Positions 32,585 to 41,779 of a stretch of 64,000 nt of DNA are shown one piece after another (the stretch's first letter is position 1; every line of letters starts with the position of its first letter). The position numbers were made by a program, and so were the translations under genes. The stretch is from the NCBI RefSeq assembly GCF_945952405.1, contig NZ_CAMFIA010000001.1, forward strand, positions 1 to 64,000, given 5' to 3'. This DNA comes from an uncultured Stenotrophomonas sp. Lineage in GTDB: Bacteria > Pseudomonadota > Gammaproteobacteria > Xanthomonadales > Xanthomonadaceae. The notes under the pieces were generated by a model. It had not been told where the DNA came from. It did not search any database and saw only the letters and a list, made by a program, of their open reading frames with translations.

Positions 32585-34426
32585 ATGCAAGGCGAACAGC
32601 GCGCACGAACGATATTTCTCTGGTTATGGACGCTGGTCACAGCGGCCAAGCTGGTGGTGGCCGCGCGCCTGCCGCTGTTCGTCGACGAGGCGTTCTATTG
32701 GCAGGAAGGCCAGCACCTGGCCGCGGCCTATTCCGATCTGCCCGGGCTGACCGCATGGCTGGCGCGGCTGGGCGTGGAGATCGGTGGCCATCACGTGCTG
32801 GCGTTGCGCCTGCCGTTCCTGGCCATCGGCGCGCTGCTGCCGCTGCTGGTGGTGCGCACCGCCACGCGCTGGTTCGGCAACGTGGCCGGTTGGCAGGCGG
32901 GCAGCCTGACGTTGCTGATGCCGTTGTCGGCGACGCTGGGCCTGCTGGCGGTACCGGATGTGCCGATGGCGCTGGCAGCGGTGATCTGCCTGCATGCCGG
33001 TGCGCGGCTGCTGCACAACGTCGATGCATCATCGGCGATGAAGCTGGCGCTGGGCCTGGCGATCGGTGCGCTCAGCCATTACCGCTTCATCGGTGTCATC
33101 GGCGTCGGATTCATCGCGCTGCTGGCGCTGCCCCGCGGGCGGCGCATGCTGGCCGATCCGCGTGTATGGGTCGCGCTGGCGGTGGGCGTACTGGCATGGC
33201 TGCCGCTGCTGGCATGGAATGCGGACAACCATGATGCCGGCCTGAAGTTCCAGGTGGTCGAGCGCCACCCCTGGACGTTCGAGTGGGCGGGGCTGTGGTT
33301 CCTGGTGATCCAGCCGATGCTGGTCACTCCGATCCTGTGCATGGCGATGTGGAAAGTGGCGCTGGCCGGTACCCGCAGCGGCGGCGGTACGCGCGTGCAG
33401 TGGCGCTACTTCGGCCTGGTCGGCGGCGTATCCACGCTGGGCATCTTCCTGCTGGGCTTCTTCACCGACGTCGAGCGGATCAGCTTCCATTGGCCGCTGC
33501 CGGGCTATCTGGCCCTGCTGGTGGCGGTGCCGGTGGTGCTCAACGGCTGGCCGCGCTGGCTGCGCCGGACCGGCTGGTGGCTGGCGGGCGCTGGCATGGT
33601 GCTCGCCTTCGGCTACTACCTGATGGCGTCCACGCCTTCGCTGCGCGAGCAGCTGGCGGGCAGCAAGTACTACCCGCGCAATTTCGCCGGCTGGCAGCCG
33701 TTGGCGGTGGCCGTGCGCGAGGAGCTGCAGCAGATGCCCAAGGGCACGCGGGTGCTGGCCGGCAACTTCAAGGTCGGCGCGGAGCTGGGCTTCCAGCTCG
33801 GCAACGGCGACATTGAAGTGTTGCCACACCCGCTCAACGACAAGCATGGACGTACCGCGCAGCTGGCACAGTGGAACCTGCTGCACGAGGGCGCGCGCAC
33901 CACGCCGATGCTGCTGGTGCTCTCGCCCAGTGATCAGCGCTACCGCGACCTGCTGACGCGCTATCACGCCATCTGCGAACAGGTGGGGCCGTTGCCGGCA
34001 CCGCGGGTGGTCAGCAGTGACCACGGATTCCAGCGCTTCCTGCTGTTCCGGCTGCCGGCACAGCGTGCGCCCGGGCCGTGCGTAACCCCGGCGATGGCCT
34101 GGCTGGATGCACCTTCCAATGGCGAGACGGTGTCCGGCACGCTCGCCATCAAGGGCTGGGCCTTCAAGGATGGGGTAGGGCTCTCGCGTGTCGAGGTGCT
34201 GGTCGACGGCCGCTCGATCGGCGATGCCGGCTATGGCCGCGCGTTCGACGTGCGCCAGGCGTGGCCGGACAGTACCGACCCGCAGCATCCGGCGGTGGGT
34301 TTCGATGCATCGCTGGATACGACCACGCTGGCGCCGGGGCGCCATTGGCTGGGCCTACGCCTGCACGGCCGCGATGGCAGCGTGGAAGAGTGGCAGGAGC
34401 AGCCGTTCGAGGTGGGCACGCGCTGA
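32585..34426 (+). CDS. GT39-family membrane glycosyltransferase
   Basis: 613 residues. The conserved acidic motif FVDEAFYWQEGQ near residue 33 and about ten TM helices fit ArnT/PMT-type (GT39) transferases that use lipid-linked sugars. A soluble domain follows from about residue 370, and an Ig-like C-terminal module (about 515-613, WLDAPSNGETVSGTLAIKGW) is unusual for the family. It is divergent from moxR by 42 bp. The acceptor is unknown. Confidence 0.85.
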   Translation: MQGEQRARTIFLWLWTLVTAAKLVVAARLPLFVDEAFYWQEGQHLAAAYSDLPGLTAWLARLGVEIGGHHVLALRLPFLAIGALLPLLVVRTATRWFGNVAGWQAGSLTLLMPLSATLGLLAVPDVPMALAAVICLHAGARLLHNVDASSAMKLALGLAIGALSHYRFIGVIGVGFIALLALPRGRRMLADPRVWVALAVGVLAWLPLLAWNADNHDAGLKFQVVERHPWTFEWAGLWFLVIQPMLVTPILCMAMWKVALAGTRSGGGTRVQWRYFGLVGGVSTLGIFLLGFFTDVERISFHWPLPGYLALLVAVPVVLNGWPRWLRRTGWWLAGAGMVLAFGYYLMASTPSLREQLAGSKYYPRNFAGWQPLAVAVREELQQMPKGTRVLAGNFKVGAELGFQLGNGDIEVLPHPLNDKHGRTAQLAQWNLLHEGARTTPMLLVLSPSDQRYRDLLTRYHAICEQVGPLPAPRVVSSDHGFQRFLLFRLPAQRAPGPCVTPAMAWLDAPSNGETVSGTLAIKGWAFKDGVGLSRVEVLVDGRSIGDAGYGRAFDVRQAWPDSTDPQHPAVGFDASLDTTTLAPGRHWLGLRLHGRDGSVEEWQEQPFEVGTR

Positions 34427-34441
34427 GGCGCGTGTCGCCAC

Positions 34442-34508
34442 GTAGCGCCGAACCGATGCTCGGCTTGAAGCGCGACGGAATGGCAGCCGAGCATCGGCTC
34501 GGCGCTAC
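34442..34508. repeat. Face-to-face pair of SMAG-like palindromes
   Basis: GTAGCGCCGAACCGATGCTC begins at 34442, and an inverted copy ends with CGGCGCTAC at 34508. The two elements form a larger hairpin between the convergent GT39 and maf genes. Confidence 0.7.
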
Positions 34509-34546
34509 GGAAAACCAGCCGGGCAGGGGCCCTGCTCCACGGGGGC

Positions 34547-35116
34547 TCACGGCACCGCGTAGCCGGCTTGGCGCAGCAGTCCGCACAGTGCGATCAGGGG
34601 CAGGCCGACCAGGGCGGTCGGGTCGCGGTTGTCGATCGCTTCGAACAGGCTGATGCCCAGGCCCTCGCATTTGAAGCTGCCGGCGCAGTCCAGGGGCTGC
34701 TCGGCAGCCACGTAACGGACGATCTCGCGCTGTTCCAGGGCGCGGAAGCGGACCTCGGTCAGGTCAACGACCGTCCGTGATTCTCCATCACGGCTGAGAC
34801 AGACGGCGGTGTGGAAGCGCACCGTCTGCCCGGCCATCGCCGCCAGCTGTGCACAGGCGGCCTCGACCGTCCCCGGCTTGCCCAGCGCTTGGCCGTTCAG
34901 GTCCGCCACCTGGTCCGAACCGATCACCCAGGCCCCCGGATGACGCGCCGCCACCTCGGCCGCCTTGGCCACGGCCAGGCGCGTGGCCAGGGCCAGTGGC
35001 GCCTCGCCGTTCAACGGGGTTTCATCGACGTCCGGGCGTGCGCAGTCGAACGGCAGGCCCAGCCGTTGCAGCAGTTCGCGGCGGTAGCGGGAGGTGGAGG
35101 CCAGGACCAGTGGCAT
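34547..35116 (-). CDS. maf: Maf-family nucleotide pyrophosphatase (YceF type)
   Basis: 189 residues. MPLVLASTSRYRRELLQRLG is the Maf signature; PDVDETPL and VIGSDQVADLNGQALGKPGT carry the catalytic region. The class acts as a house-cleaning pyrophosphatase, probably on m7GTP for the YceF branch, which is usually next to yceD-rpmF as here. It is divergent from yceD (113 bp). Confidence 0.92.
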   Translation of the reverse strand: MPLVLASTSRYRRELLQRLGLPFDCARPDVDETPLNGEAPLALATRLAVAKAAEVAARHPGAWVIGSDQVADLNGQALGKPGTVEAACAQLAAMAGQTVRFHTAVCLSRDGESRTVVDLTEVRFRALEQREIVRYVAAEQPLDCAGSFKCEGLGISLFEAIDNRDPTALVGLPLIALCGLLRQAGYAVP

Positions 35117-35229
35117 GCGACAATACCGGGGCAGGGCGAGGCAGTCTGGCCCGTCCACGGCGCCAGCGGCAAGTCCTGTATGGCGGGCATTTGACAGCCG
35201 CCGCCTCGATCCTTAGTATTCAGCGGCTT

Positions 35230-35739
35230 ATGTCCGCGAACGTGCCCGAAACGCTGGATGCCTGGCGGATGGTTGTAGCGCGAAGGCGCTTCGACGGTCA
35301 GGTCTCCCTGGCTGAATTGACCCGCCTGCAGGGGTTGGTCGCAGATACCGACGGCGAGTGTGTCTACTCGCTTGAATTCGGTCGCGACGACGTCTTGCGG
35401 GTATCCTATGTTGAACTGAACATCGACACCGCGTTGCCGCTGATCTGTCAGCGCAGCATGCAGCGATTCCTGTTGCCGGTGAAGGTGACCCAGAGGCTTG
35501 GCCTGATCCGCGACGAGGACGAGGAATCGTCCTTGCCGGAGGAATACGAGGCGTTGCTGGTGCCGGAAGACGGCCAGCTGCGTCCGCTGGACCTGGTCGA
35601 GGACGAATTGGTGCTGGCGGTACCGGTGGTACCGCTGTCGCCCGACGGCGAAGCAGTCGACAAGGACTGGGCGCCGAGCGAAGAAGAAACAAAGCAGGCC
35701 AACCCGTTTGCGGCGTTGGCGGCATTGAAGAAACAATAG
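35230..35739 (+). CDS. yceD: YceD (DUF177) family protein
   Basis: 169 residues with the conserved [11 protein letters not shown] motif (usual form C.R.....) and an acidic stretch [16 protein letters not shown]. YceD proteins precede rpmF in most bacteria and are thought to affect 23S rRNA accumulation. rpmF follows after 107 bp. Confidence 0.92.
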   Translation: MSANVPETLDAWRMVVARRRFDGQVSLAELTRLQGLVADTDGECVYSLEFGRDDVLRVSYVELNIDTALPLICQRSMQRFLLPVKVTQRLGLIRDEDEESSLPEEYEALLVPEDGQLRPLDLVEDELVLAVPVVPLSPDGEAVDKDWAPSEEETKQANPFAALAALKKQ

Positions 35740-35846
35740 CAGCCGGTTGTCGTCGGCGGCTGCGGCGAAAGCGAAAAGTGTGCTGGGCGCTGGCGTCCTG
35801 TGCGACGAAACGACGAAGCAAAACGAACCGAGTTTGGAGCAATCCC

Positions 35847-36041
35847 ATGGCTGTCCAGAAATCCCGTGTTACCCCGTCCCGCCGCGGCCAGCGCCGTTCG
35901 CATGACGCCCTGAGCGCCAAGCAGCTGTCGACCGACCCGACCACCGGCGAAGTGCATCTGCGTCACCACATCACTGCCGATGGTTTCTACCGCGGCAAGA
36001 AGGTCATCCAGACCAAGACCTCGGCTGTCGAAGAAGATTGA
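35847..36041 (+). CDS. rpmF: 50S ribosomal protein L32
   Basis: 64 residues: [20 protein letters not shown], then [14 protein letters not shown]. The zinc-binding cysteines of some L32 forms are absent, as in other gammaproteobacteria. A terminator hairpin follows. Confidence 0.97.
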   Translation: MAVQKSRVTPSRRGQRRSHDALSAKQLSTDPTTGEVHLRHHITADGFYRGKKVIQTKTSAVEED

Positions 36042-36050
36042 TGTGCCGGG

Positions 36051-36078
36051 AAGGCCGCTGCCTCCGGGCAGCGGCCTT
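36051..36078 (+). terminator. Hairpin after rpmF
   Basis: Perfect 12-bp arms AAGGCCGCTGCC/GGCAGCGGCCTT with a TCCG loop and a weak T-rich tail. It may partly separate yceD-rpmF from fabH. Confidence 0.6.
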
Positions 36079-36132
36079 TGCCTTCTTTCCCGGGCGTGCC
36101 GGTGATCGGCGGCCCGCGCAACAGGAAACATG

Positions 36133-37110
36133 ATGAGCAAGCGGATCTACTCGAGGATCGCGGGCACCGGTAGCTATTTGCCGGAAAAAGTCCTGACCAA
36201 CGCCGACCTGGAAAAAATGGTCGAAACCTCGGATGAGTGGATCCAGTCGCGCACCGGAATTCGTGAACGGCACATCGCGGCCGAAGGCGAAACCACCAGC
36301 GACCTTGGCTACAACGCCGCGCTGCGTGCGCTTGAAGCCGCAGGCATCGACGCCTCGCAGCTCGACATGATCGTGGTCGGTACGACCACCCCTGACCTTA
36401 TTTTCCCGTCTACCGCGTGCCTGATCCAGGCCAAGCTCGGTGTTGCGGGGTGCCCCGCCTTCGACGTCAACGCGGCCTGTTCGGGCTTCGTGTTCGCGCT
36501 GGGCGTGGCTGACAAGTTCATCCGTTCCGGCGACTGCAAGCACGTGCTGGTGATCGGCACCGAAACGCTGACCCGCATGGTCGACTGGAACGACCGCACC
36601 ACCTGCGTGCTGTTCGGCGATGGCGCCGGCGCCGTCGTGCTCAAGGCCGACGAAGAGACCGGCATCCTCAGTACCCACCTGCATGCCGACGGCAGCAAGA
36701 AGGAACTGCTGTGGAACCCGGTCGGCGTTTCGGCCGGCTTCAAGGACGGCGCCAATGGGGGCGGCACCATCAACATGAAGGGCAACGACGTGTTCAAGTA
36801 CGCCGTCAAGGCGCTGGACTCGGTCGTGGACGAGACCCTGGCCGCCAACGGCCTGGACAAGTCCGACCTGGATTGGCTGATCCCGCACCAGGCCAACCTG
36901 CGCATCATCGAAGCCACCGCCAAGCGCCTGGACATGTCGATGGACCAGGTCGTGGTCACCGTCGACAAGCATGGCAATACCTCGTCCGGCTCGGTGCCGC
37001 TGGCGCTGGATGCCGCCGTGCGATCGGGCCGCGTCGAGCGCGGCCAGTTGTTGCTGTTGGAAGCGTTCGGCGGCGGCTTCACCTGGGGTTCGGCCCTGTT
37101 GCGCTATTGA
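36133..37110 (+). CDS. fabH: Beta-ketoacyl-ACP synthase III
   Basis: 325 residues from the second of two adjacent ATGs; 36133 has better spacing from AGGA. Catalytic Cys116 lies in NAACSGF, with His in [10 protein letters not shown] and Asn in HGNTSSGS. It starts fatty-acid synthesis by condensing acetyl-CoA with malonyl-ACP. It is first in the fab cluster. The usual preceding plsX is missing here. Confidence 0.97.
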   Translation: MSKRIYSRIAGTGSYLPEKVLTNADLEKMVETSDEWIQSRTGIRERHIAAEGETTSDLGYNAALRALEAAGIDASQLDMIVVGTTTPDLIFPSTACLIQAKLGVAGCPAFDVNAACSGFVFALGVADKFIRSGDCKHVLVIGTETLTRMVDWNDRTTCVLFGDGAGAVVLKADEETGILSTHLHADGSKKELLWNPVGVSAGFKDGANGGGTINMKGNDVFKYAVKALDSVVDETLAANGLDKSDLDWLIPHQANLRIIEATAKRLDMSMDQVVVTVDKHGNTSSGSVPLALDAAVRSGRVERGQLLLLEAFGGGFTWGSALLRY

Positions 37111-37144
37111 TAGTGCAAGTTACGACAATGTGAAGTCTTGTCGT

Positions 37145-37175
37145 TACGGCCCCTCTGGGGCCGTAGCGCGTTTTA
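37145..37175 (+). terminator. Hairpin after fabH
   Basis: TACGGCCCC/GGGGCCGTA with a TCT loop and a GCGCGTTTT tail, 35 bp after the fabH stop. Confidence 0.6.
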
Positions 37176-37188
37176 AGGAGGACCTGTC

Positions 37189-37971
37189 ATGGTTGAGCCC
37201 ATCGTCATCGAAGGGCAACGCGCCTGGCTGAAGCAGTACGGCAAGGGAAGCCGAGCAGTGGCCCTGGGCCTGCTCAATTTTGTTGCCCGCCGTTTTCATC
37301 TTGATGCCCTGCGCCCGCCGCCGCACCGCGGCGGTGATGCTGCACGCGAAACCGAAGCCCGTCGCCTGGGAGAACTGCAGGCGCAGGGCGTGAACGTGCC
37401 CGACGTGCTGGGCACCGGCCATGCCGCGCTGGTGATCGGCGACAACGGCAGTTCGTTCAATACCTGCCTGCGCCAGGCTGACGATGCCGGCCGCGATCGG
37501 CTGGTGATGGCGGCGATGCAGGCCATCGCCGCAGCGCATGCGCGCGGGGCGTATTTCGGCCAGCCGTTGCCGCGCAACCTCACCTGGGATGGCCAGAAGG
37601 TCGGTTTCATCGACTTCGAGGAAGATCCGCTGGAGGTGATGGATCTGTCCGAAGCGCAGGCCCGTGACTGGCTGATGTTCGGTTACGGCGTCGCCAAGTA
37701 CTACGCGGACCGTCCCGAGCACCTGCAGGCGATGATGGCTGACGCAATGGGCGACGTTCAGGCGCCGGTGCGCGAGCACGTGCATGCGGTCAGTGGCCGC
37801 CTGCGCAGTCTCGCCCGGGTGTGCATGAAGCTGGGCCGCTCGGCGCGTGCGCTGGCCCATTCGATCTTCATCACCCACGGCGCCAGCACCATCGGCGTGC
37901 TGATGCTGGTGGGCCTGTGCGTGGATTTCCTGGCCGACGGCCAGCTGGACGTGCTGGAGCTGTTCTGCTGA
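37189..37971 (+). CDS. Kinase-like protein (lipopolysaccharide kinase/Bud32-like)
   Basis: 260 residues. The N-terminus VIEGQRAWLKQYGKGSRA supplies a Lys position, ARETEARRLGELQAQGVNVP a helix-C Glu, AYFGQPLPRNLTWDG a catalytic-loop equivalent and VGFIDFEEDP a DFG equivalent. The HGD of typical kinases is replaced, so activity is uncertain. The C-terminus has a hydrophobic segment. It lies between fabH and fabD with its own good ribosome site (AAGGAGG). No function is known to me in this position. Confidence 0.7.
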   Translation: MVEPIVIEGQRAWLKQYGKGSRAVALGLLNFVARRFHLDALRPPPHRGGDAARETEARRLGELQAQGVNVPDVLGTGHAALVIGDNGSSFNTCLRQADDAGRDRLVMAAMQAIAAAHARGAYFGQPLPRNLTWDGQKVGFIDFEEDPLEVMDLSEAQARDWLMFGYGVAKYYADRPEHLQAMMADAMGDVQAPVREHVHAVSGRLRSLARVCMKLGRSARALAHSIFITHGASTIGVLMLVGLCVDFLADGQLDVLELFC

Positions 37972-37980
37972 TGGCTGACA

Positions 37981-38021
37981 GGGGTCAGATCCCTTTTCCT
38001 GCGGAAAGGGGATCCGGCCCC
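37981..38021. repeat. REP-like palindrome (GGGGTCAGATCCC type)
   Basis: Arms of 19 bp with three mismatches around a 3-nt loop, headed by GGGGTCAGATCCC. It lies between the kinase-like gene and fabD and could act as a transcript hairpin. Confidence 0.65.
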
Positions 38022-38131
38022 GTTGCGCTTGCCTGGCCGCCCTCCATACGCCTGCATACGCGCACGTACAGACGACACAGCGGATTCGCCCTTATCATGG
38101 CCCGCTTCGATTGCAACAAGCGGATGACCGC

Positions 38132-39076
38132 GTGACCGTATCCACCCTCGCTTTTGTCTTCCCCGGCCAGGGCTCGCAGTCTGTGGGCATGGTGGCCGAG
38201 CTGGCCGAACTGCACCCGCAGGTGCGTGAAGCCTTCACCGAAGCATCCGATGGTGCCGGCGTCGACCTGTGGGCGCTGTCCCAGGGCGGCCCGGAGGAAA
38301 TGCTCAACCGTACCGAATACACCCAGCCGGCGCTGCTGGCCGCAAGCATCGGCGTGTGGCGCGCCTGGAACGCCGTGGGCGGTCCGCGCCCGTCGGTGCT
38401 GGCAGGCCACAGCCTGGGCGAGTACACCGCGCTGGTCGCGGCCGGCGCGCTGAGCCTGCATGACGGTGCGCACCTGGTGCGCCTGCGCGGCCAGCTGATG
38501 CAGGAAGCCGCGCCGGCCGGTGTCGGTGCCATGGCTGCCGTGCTCGGTGCCGAAGACGCGCTGGTGCTGGAGGTCTGCGCCGAAGCCGCAGGCAGCCAGG
38601 TGGTGGTGCCGGCCAACTTCAATTCGCCGGGCCAGATCGTGATCGGCGGCGATGCCGACGCGGTTGACCGTGCACTGGCGCTGCTCGCTGAAAAGGGCGT
38701 GCGCAAGGCGGTCAAGCTGGCGGTCAGCGTGCCCTCGCATACCCCGCTGATGCGCGAAGCCGCCAACCGCCTGGCCGAAGTGATGGCCGGTCTGTCCTGG
38801 CAGGCACCGCAGCTGCCGGTGGTGCAGAACGTCGATGCGAAGGTGCATGACGGCATTGACGCGATCCGCACTGCACTGGTGCAGCAGCTGTACCAGCCGG
38901 TGCAGTGGACCGGCTGCGTGCAGGCATTGGCCGGCCGTGGCGTCACCCGGATCGCCGAATGCGGCCCGGGCAAGGTGCTGACCGGCCTGGTCAAGCGCAT
39001 CGACAAGGCCATTGATGGCCGTTCGCTGGCCACTCCGGGCGACTTCGAAGCCGCCCGCGAGGCATGGTCGGCCTGA
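38132..39076 (+). CDS. fabD: Malonyl-CoA:ACP transacylase
   Basis: 314 residues from the GTG at 38132, giving the usual LAFVFPGQGSQS start. The nucleophile is Ser94 in GHSLGEY, with VPSHTPLM carrying the catalytic His. It loads malonyl groups onto AcpP. Second enzyme of the fab cluster. Confidence 0.96.
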   Translation: MTVSTLAFVFPGQGSQSVGMVAELAELHPQVREAFTEASDGAGVDLWALSQGGPEEMLNRTEYTQPALLAASIGVWRAWNAVGGPRPSVLAGHSLGEYTALVAAGALSLHDGAHLVRLRGQLMQEAAPAGVGAMAAVLGAEDALVLEVCAEAAGSQVVVPANFNSPGQIVIGGDADAVDRALALLAEKGVRKAVKLAVSVPSHTPLMREAANRLAEVMAGLSWQAPQLPVVQNVDAKVHDGIDAIRTALVQQLYQPVQWTGCVQALAGRGVTRIAECGPGKVLTGLVKRIDKAIDGRSLATPGDFEAAREAWSA

Positions 39077-39158
39077 CCTCCCCTGTTCCTGCCGACCGTG
39101 CCGGTGGCCGCTGCAAGCGGCACGGGTGCGGCGGCCGTCCCCGCCTGAGGAAAACATC

Positions 39159-39902
39159 ATGAGCAAGCCCCTGCAGGGTGAAATCGCACTGGTCACCGGC
39201 GCCAGCCGTGGCATTGGTGCCGCCATCGCCGATCTGCTGGCCGCCCAGGGCGCCACCGTCATCGGCACCGCGACCACCGAATCCGGTGCCGCTGCGATCG
39301 GCGAGCGCCTGGCCGCCCACGGTGGCCACGGCCGCGCGCTGAACGTCACCGACGCCGCCGCGCTGGACAGCGTGCTGGATGGCATCGCCAAGGAATTCGG
39401 CCCGATCTCGATCCTGGTCAACAACGCCGGCATCACCCGCGACAACCTGCTGATGCGCATGAAGGACGAGGACTGGGCGTCGATCATCGACACCAACCTG
39501 ACCAGCGTGTTCCGCACCAGCAAGGCGGTCATGCGCGGCATGATGAAGGCGCGCAAGGGCCGCATCATCAACATCGCGTCGGTGGTGGGCGTGACCGGCA
39601 ATGCCGGCCAGGCCAACTACGCTGCGGCGAAGGCCGGCATCATCGGCTTCAGCAAGTCGCTGGCCAAGGAAATCGGTTCGCGCGGTGTCACCGTCAATGT
39701 GGTCGCTCCCGGCTTCATCGACACCGACATGACCAAGGCATTGCCGGAAGAAGCGCGTACCGCGCTGATCAACGACATCGCCCTCGAACGCCTGGGTTCG
39801 CCGGAAGACATCGCCCATGCGGTGGCCTTCCTGGCTGGCCCGGCTGCCGGTTACATCACCGGTGAAACCCTCCATGTGAACGGCGGCATGTACATGCCGT
39901 AA
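39159..39902 (+). CDS. fabG: 3-oxoacyl-ACP reductase
   Basis: 247 residues of the SDR fold: TGASRGIG cofactor loop, NNAG, and the Ser-Tyr-Lys set in IINIASVVG and NYAAAKAG. The NADPH-dependent reduction of beta-ketoacyl-ACP fits its place between fabD and acpP. Confidence 0.97.
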   Translation: MSKPLQGEIALVTGASRGIGAAIADLLAAQGATVIGTATTESGAAAIGERLAAHGGHGRALNVTDAAALDSVLDGIAKEFGPISILVNNAGITRDNLLMRMKDEDWASIIDTNLTSVFRTSKAVMRGMMKARKGRIINIASVVGVTGNAGQANYAAAKAGIIGFSKSLAKEIGSRGVTVNVVAPGFIDTDMTKALPEEARTALINDIALERLGSPEDIAHAVAFLAGPAAGYITGETLHVNGGMYMP

Positions 39903-40054
39903 GCAAGGGGCGCAGGGATTGCGCCGCAAGTGGTTGATCTGCTGGGGTTTTTGCTGCAATGCAAGGCCGCGCCGGTTTCCACTACACTATCCCACGGCCA
40001 TCGCCTTTGATGGCGACCACTTTTGAACCACAACTCCATCTGGAGCGAGATCCC

Positions 40055-40294
40055 ATGAGCACCATCGAAGAACGCGTCAAGAAAATCGTCGTCGAACAGC
40101 TTGGCGTCAAGGAAGAAGAAGTCACCAACAGCGCATCGTTCGTCGATGACCTGGGCGCTGACTCGCTGGACACCGTCGAGCTGGTGATGGCCCTGGAAGA
40201 AGAATTCGAGTGCGAGATCCCGGACGAAGAAGCCGAGAAGATCAGCACCGTGCAGGCCGCCATCGACTACGTCAAGGCCCACGTCAAGGCCTGA
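40055..40294 (+). CDS. acpP: Acyl carrier protein
   Basis: 79 residues, strongly acidic, with the phosphopantetheine site Ser37 in [14 protein letters not shown] separate promoter is likely in the 150-bp gap after fabG. Confidence 0.98.
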   Translation: MSTIEERVKKIVVEQLGVKEEEVTNSASFVDDLGADSLDTVELVMALEEEFECEIPDEEAEKISTVQAAIDYVKAHVKA

Positions 40295-40347
40295 TGTCAG
40301 ACGGCAGTGCGCGTGCGGGTTGATCCTCGCCGCGCACCGCACCCCAT

Positions 40348-40367
40348 GGGGCCGCTGTTGCGGCCCC
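40348..40367 (+). terminator. Hairpin between acpP and fabF
   Basis: GGGGCCGC/GCGGCCCC with a TGTT loop and a GT-rich tail. Perhaps a partial terminator that lets acpP be expressed above fabF. Confidence 0.5.
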
Positions 40368-40436
40368 GTGTGTTTGGGCATCAATCGAAGCAACCCGAGT
40401 TACCCGTAGAAATCATCCGGGTCAGGAGAAACAGCA

Positions 40437-41699
40437 ATGAAGCGTCGCGTCGTCGTAACCGGCCTGGGTATCGTCTCGCCGTTGGGCAATGATCTGGCCA
40501 GCAGCTGGGAAGGCATCACCCACGGTCGTTCAGGCATCGGTCCGCTGACCAACGTTGCTGATGCCTACCTGGATCGGTTCACCACCAAGATTGCAGGTGA
40601 GGTCAAGGGATTCGACATCACCGCCGACAACGAACTGTTCGGCAGGTTCCGGGTCAGTGGCAAGGATGCCAAGAAGATGGACCCGTTCATCCATTACGGC
40701 CTCGGTGCCTCGTTCATGGCCCTGCATGACTCGGGCCTGGAAATCACCGAAGCCAATGCCGATCGCATGGGCGCCATCGTCGGCGCCGGCATCGGCGGCC
40801 TGCTCGGCATCGAAGAGCAGACCATCGAGTTCCATGAGGGCAAGAAGATCTCGCCCTTCTACGTGCCCAAGACCATCATCAACATGCTGCCGGGCCAGCT
40901 GAGCATCATCACCGGCCTGAAGGGCCCGTCGTTCTCGGCGGTGTCGGCGTGCGCGACCTCGAACCATTCGATCGGTACCGCGATGCGCATGATCCAGTAC
41001 GGCGATGCCGACGTGATGGTGGTCGGTGGTGCCGAGCGTGGTTCTTCGCCGACCGCCGTGGGCGGCTTCTGCGCGATGAAGGCCATGAGCACCCGCAACG
41101 ATGCCCCGGAACAGGCCTCGCGTCCGTGGGACAAGGACCGTGACGGCTTCGTGCTGGGCGATGGCGCCGGCATCCTGATCCTGGAAGAGTACGAGCACGC
41201 CAAGGCCCGTGGCGCGAAGATCTACTGCGAGCTGGCCGGCTTCGGTGCCAGCTCCGACGCTTACCACATGACCGCGCCGAGCGAGAACGGCGAAGGCGCC
41301 GCCCGCTGCATGGTCATGGCCATGAAGGACGCCGGGGTGACCCCGGAGCAGGTGGGCTACCTCAACGCACACGGCACCTCCACGCCGCTGGGCGACCTGG
41401 GCGAGACCATGGCGATGAAGACCGCCTTCGGCGACCACGCCTACAAGATGATGGTCAGCTCCACCAAGTCGATGACCGGCCACCTGCTGGGTGCCGCCGG
41501 CGGCGTGGAAGCGATCTTCTCGGTGATGGCGCTGCAGGACAACGTCATTCCGCCGACCATCAACCTGCAGCAGCCGGGCGAAGGCTGTGACCTGGACTAC
41601 GTGCCCAATGAAGCACGCCAGGCCAAGGTCGACGTGGTGATGTCCAATGGCTTCGGCTTCGGCGGCACCAACGGTACGCTGATCTTCAAGCGCATCTGA
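40437..41699 (+). CDS. fabF: Beta-ketoacyl-ACP synthase II
   Basis: 420 residues. [19 protein letters not shown] starts the thiolase fold. The Cys-His-His set is in [23 protein letters not shown] and [13 protein letters not shown]. It elongates acyl-ACP chains. AGGAG lies 8 nt before the ATG. Confidence 0.97.
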   Translation: MKRRVVVTGLGIVSPLGNDLASSWEGITHGRSGIGPLTNVADAYLDRFTTKIAGEVKGFDITADNELFGRFRVSGKDAKKMDPFIHYGLGASFMALHDSGLEITEANADRMGAIVGAGIGGLLGIEEQTIEFHEGKKISPFYVPKTIINMLPGQLSIITGLKGPSFSAVSACATSNHSIGTAMRMIQYGDADVMVVGGAERGSSPTAVGGFCAMKAMSTRNDAPEQASRPWDKDRDGFVLGDGAGILILEEYEHAKARGAKIYCELAGFGASSDAYHMTAPSENGEGAARCMVMAMKDAGVTPEQVGYLNAHGTSTPLGDLGETMAMKTAFGDHAYKMMVSSTKSMTGHLLGAAGGVEAIFSVMALQDNVIPPTINLQQPGEGCDLDYVPNEARQAKVDVVMSNGFGFGGTNGTLIFKRI

Positions 41700-41725
41700 C
41701 GGATATCCCGATCCACGTCGTGCAC

Positions 41726-41754
41726 CACGGAGCCGCCGCAAGGCGGCTTCCGTG
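41726..41754 (+). terminator. Hairpin between fabF and pabB
   Basis: CACGGAGCCGCC/GGCGGCTTCCGTG stem with a GCAA loop. The tail is weak, so termination may be partial. Confidence 0.45.
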
Positions 41755-41779
41755 CATCTGAATTCCCCTGCAGGCCGCC

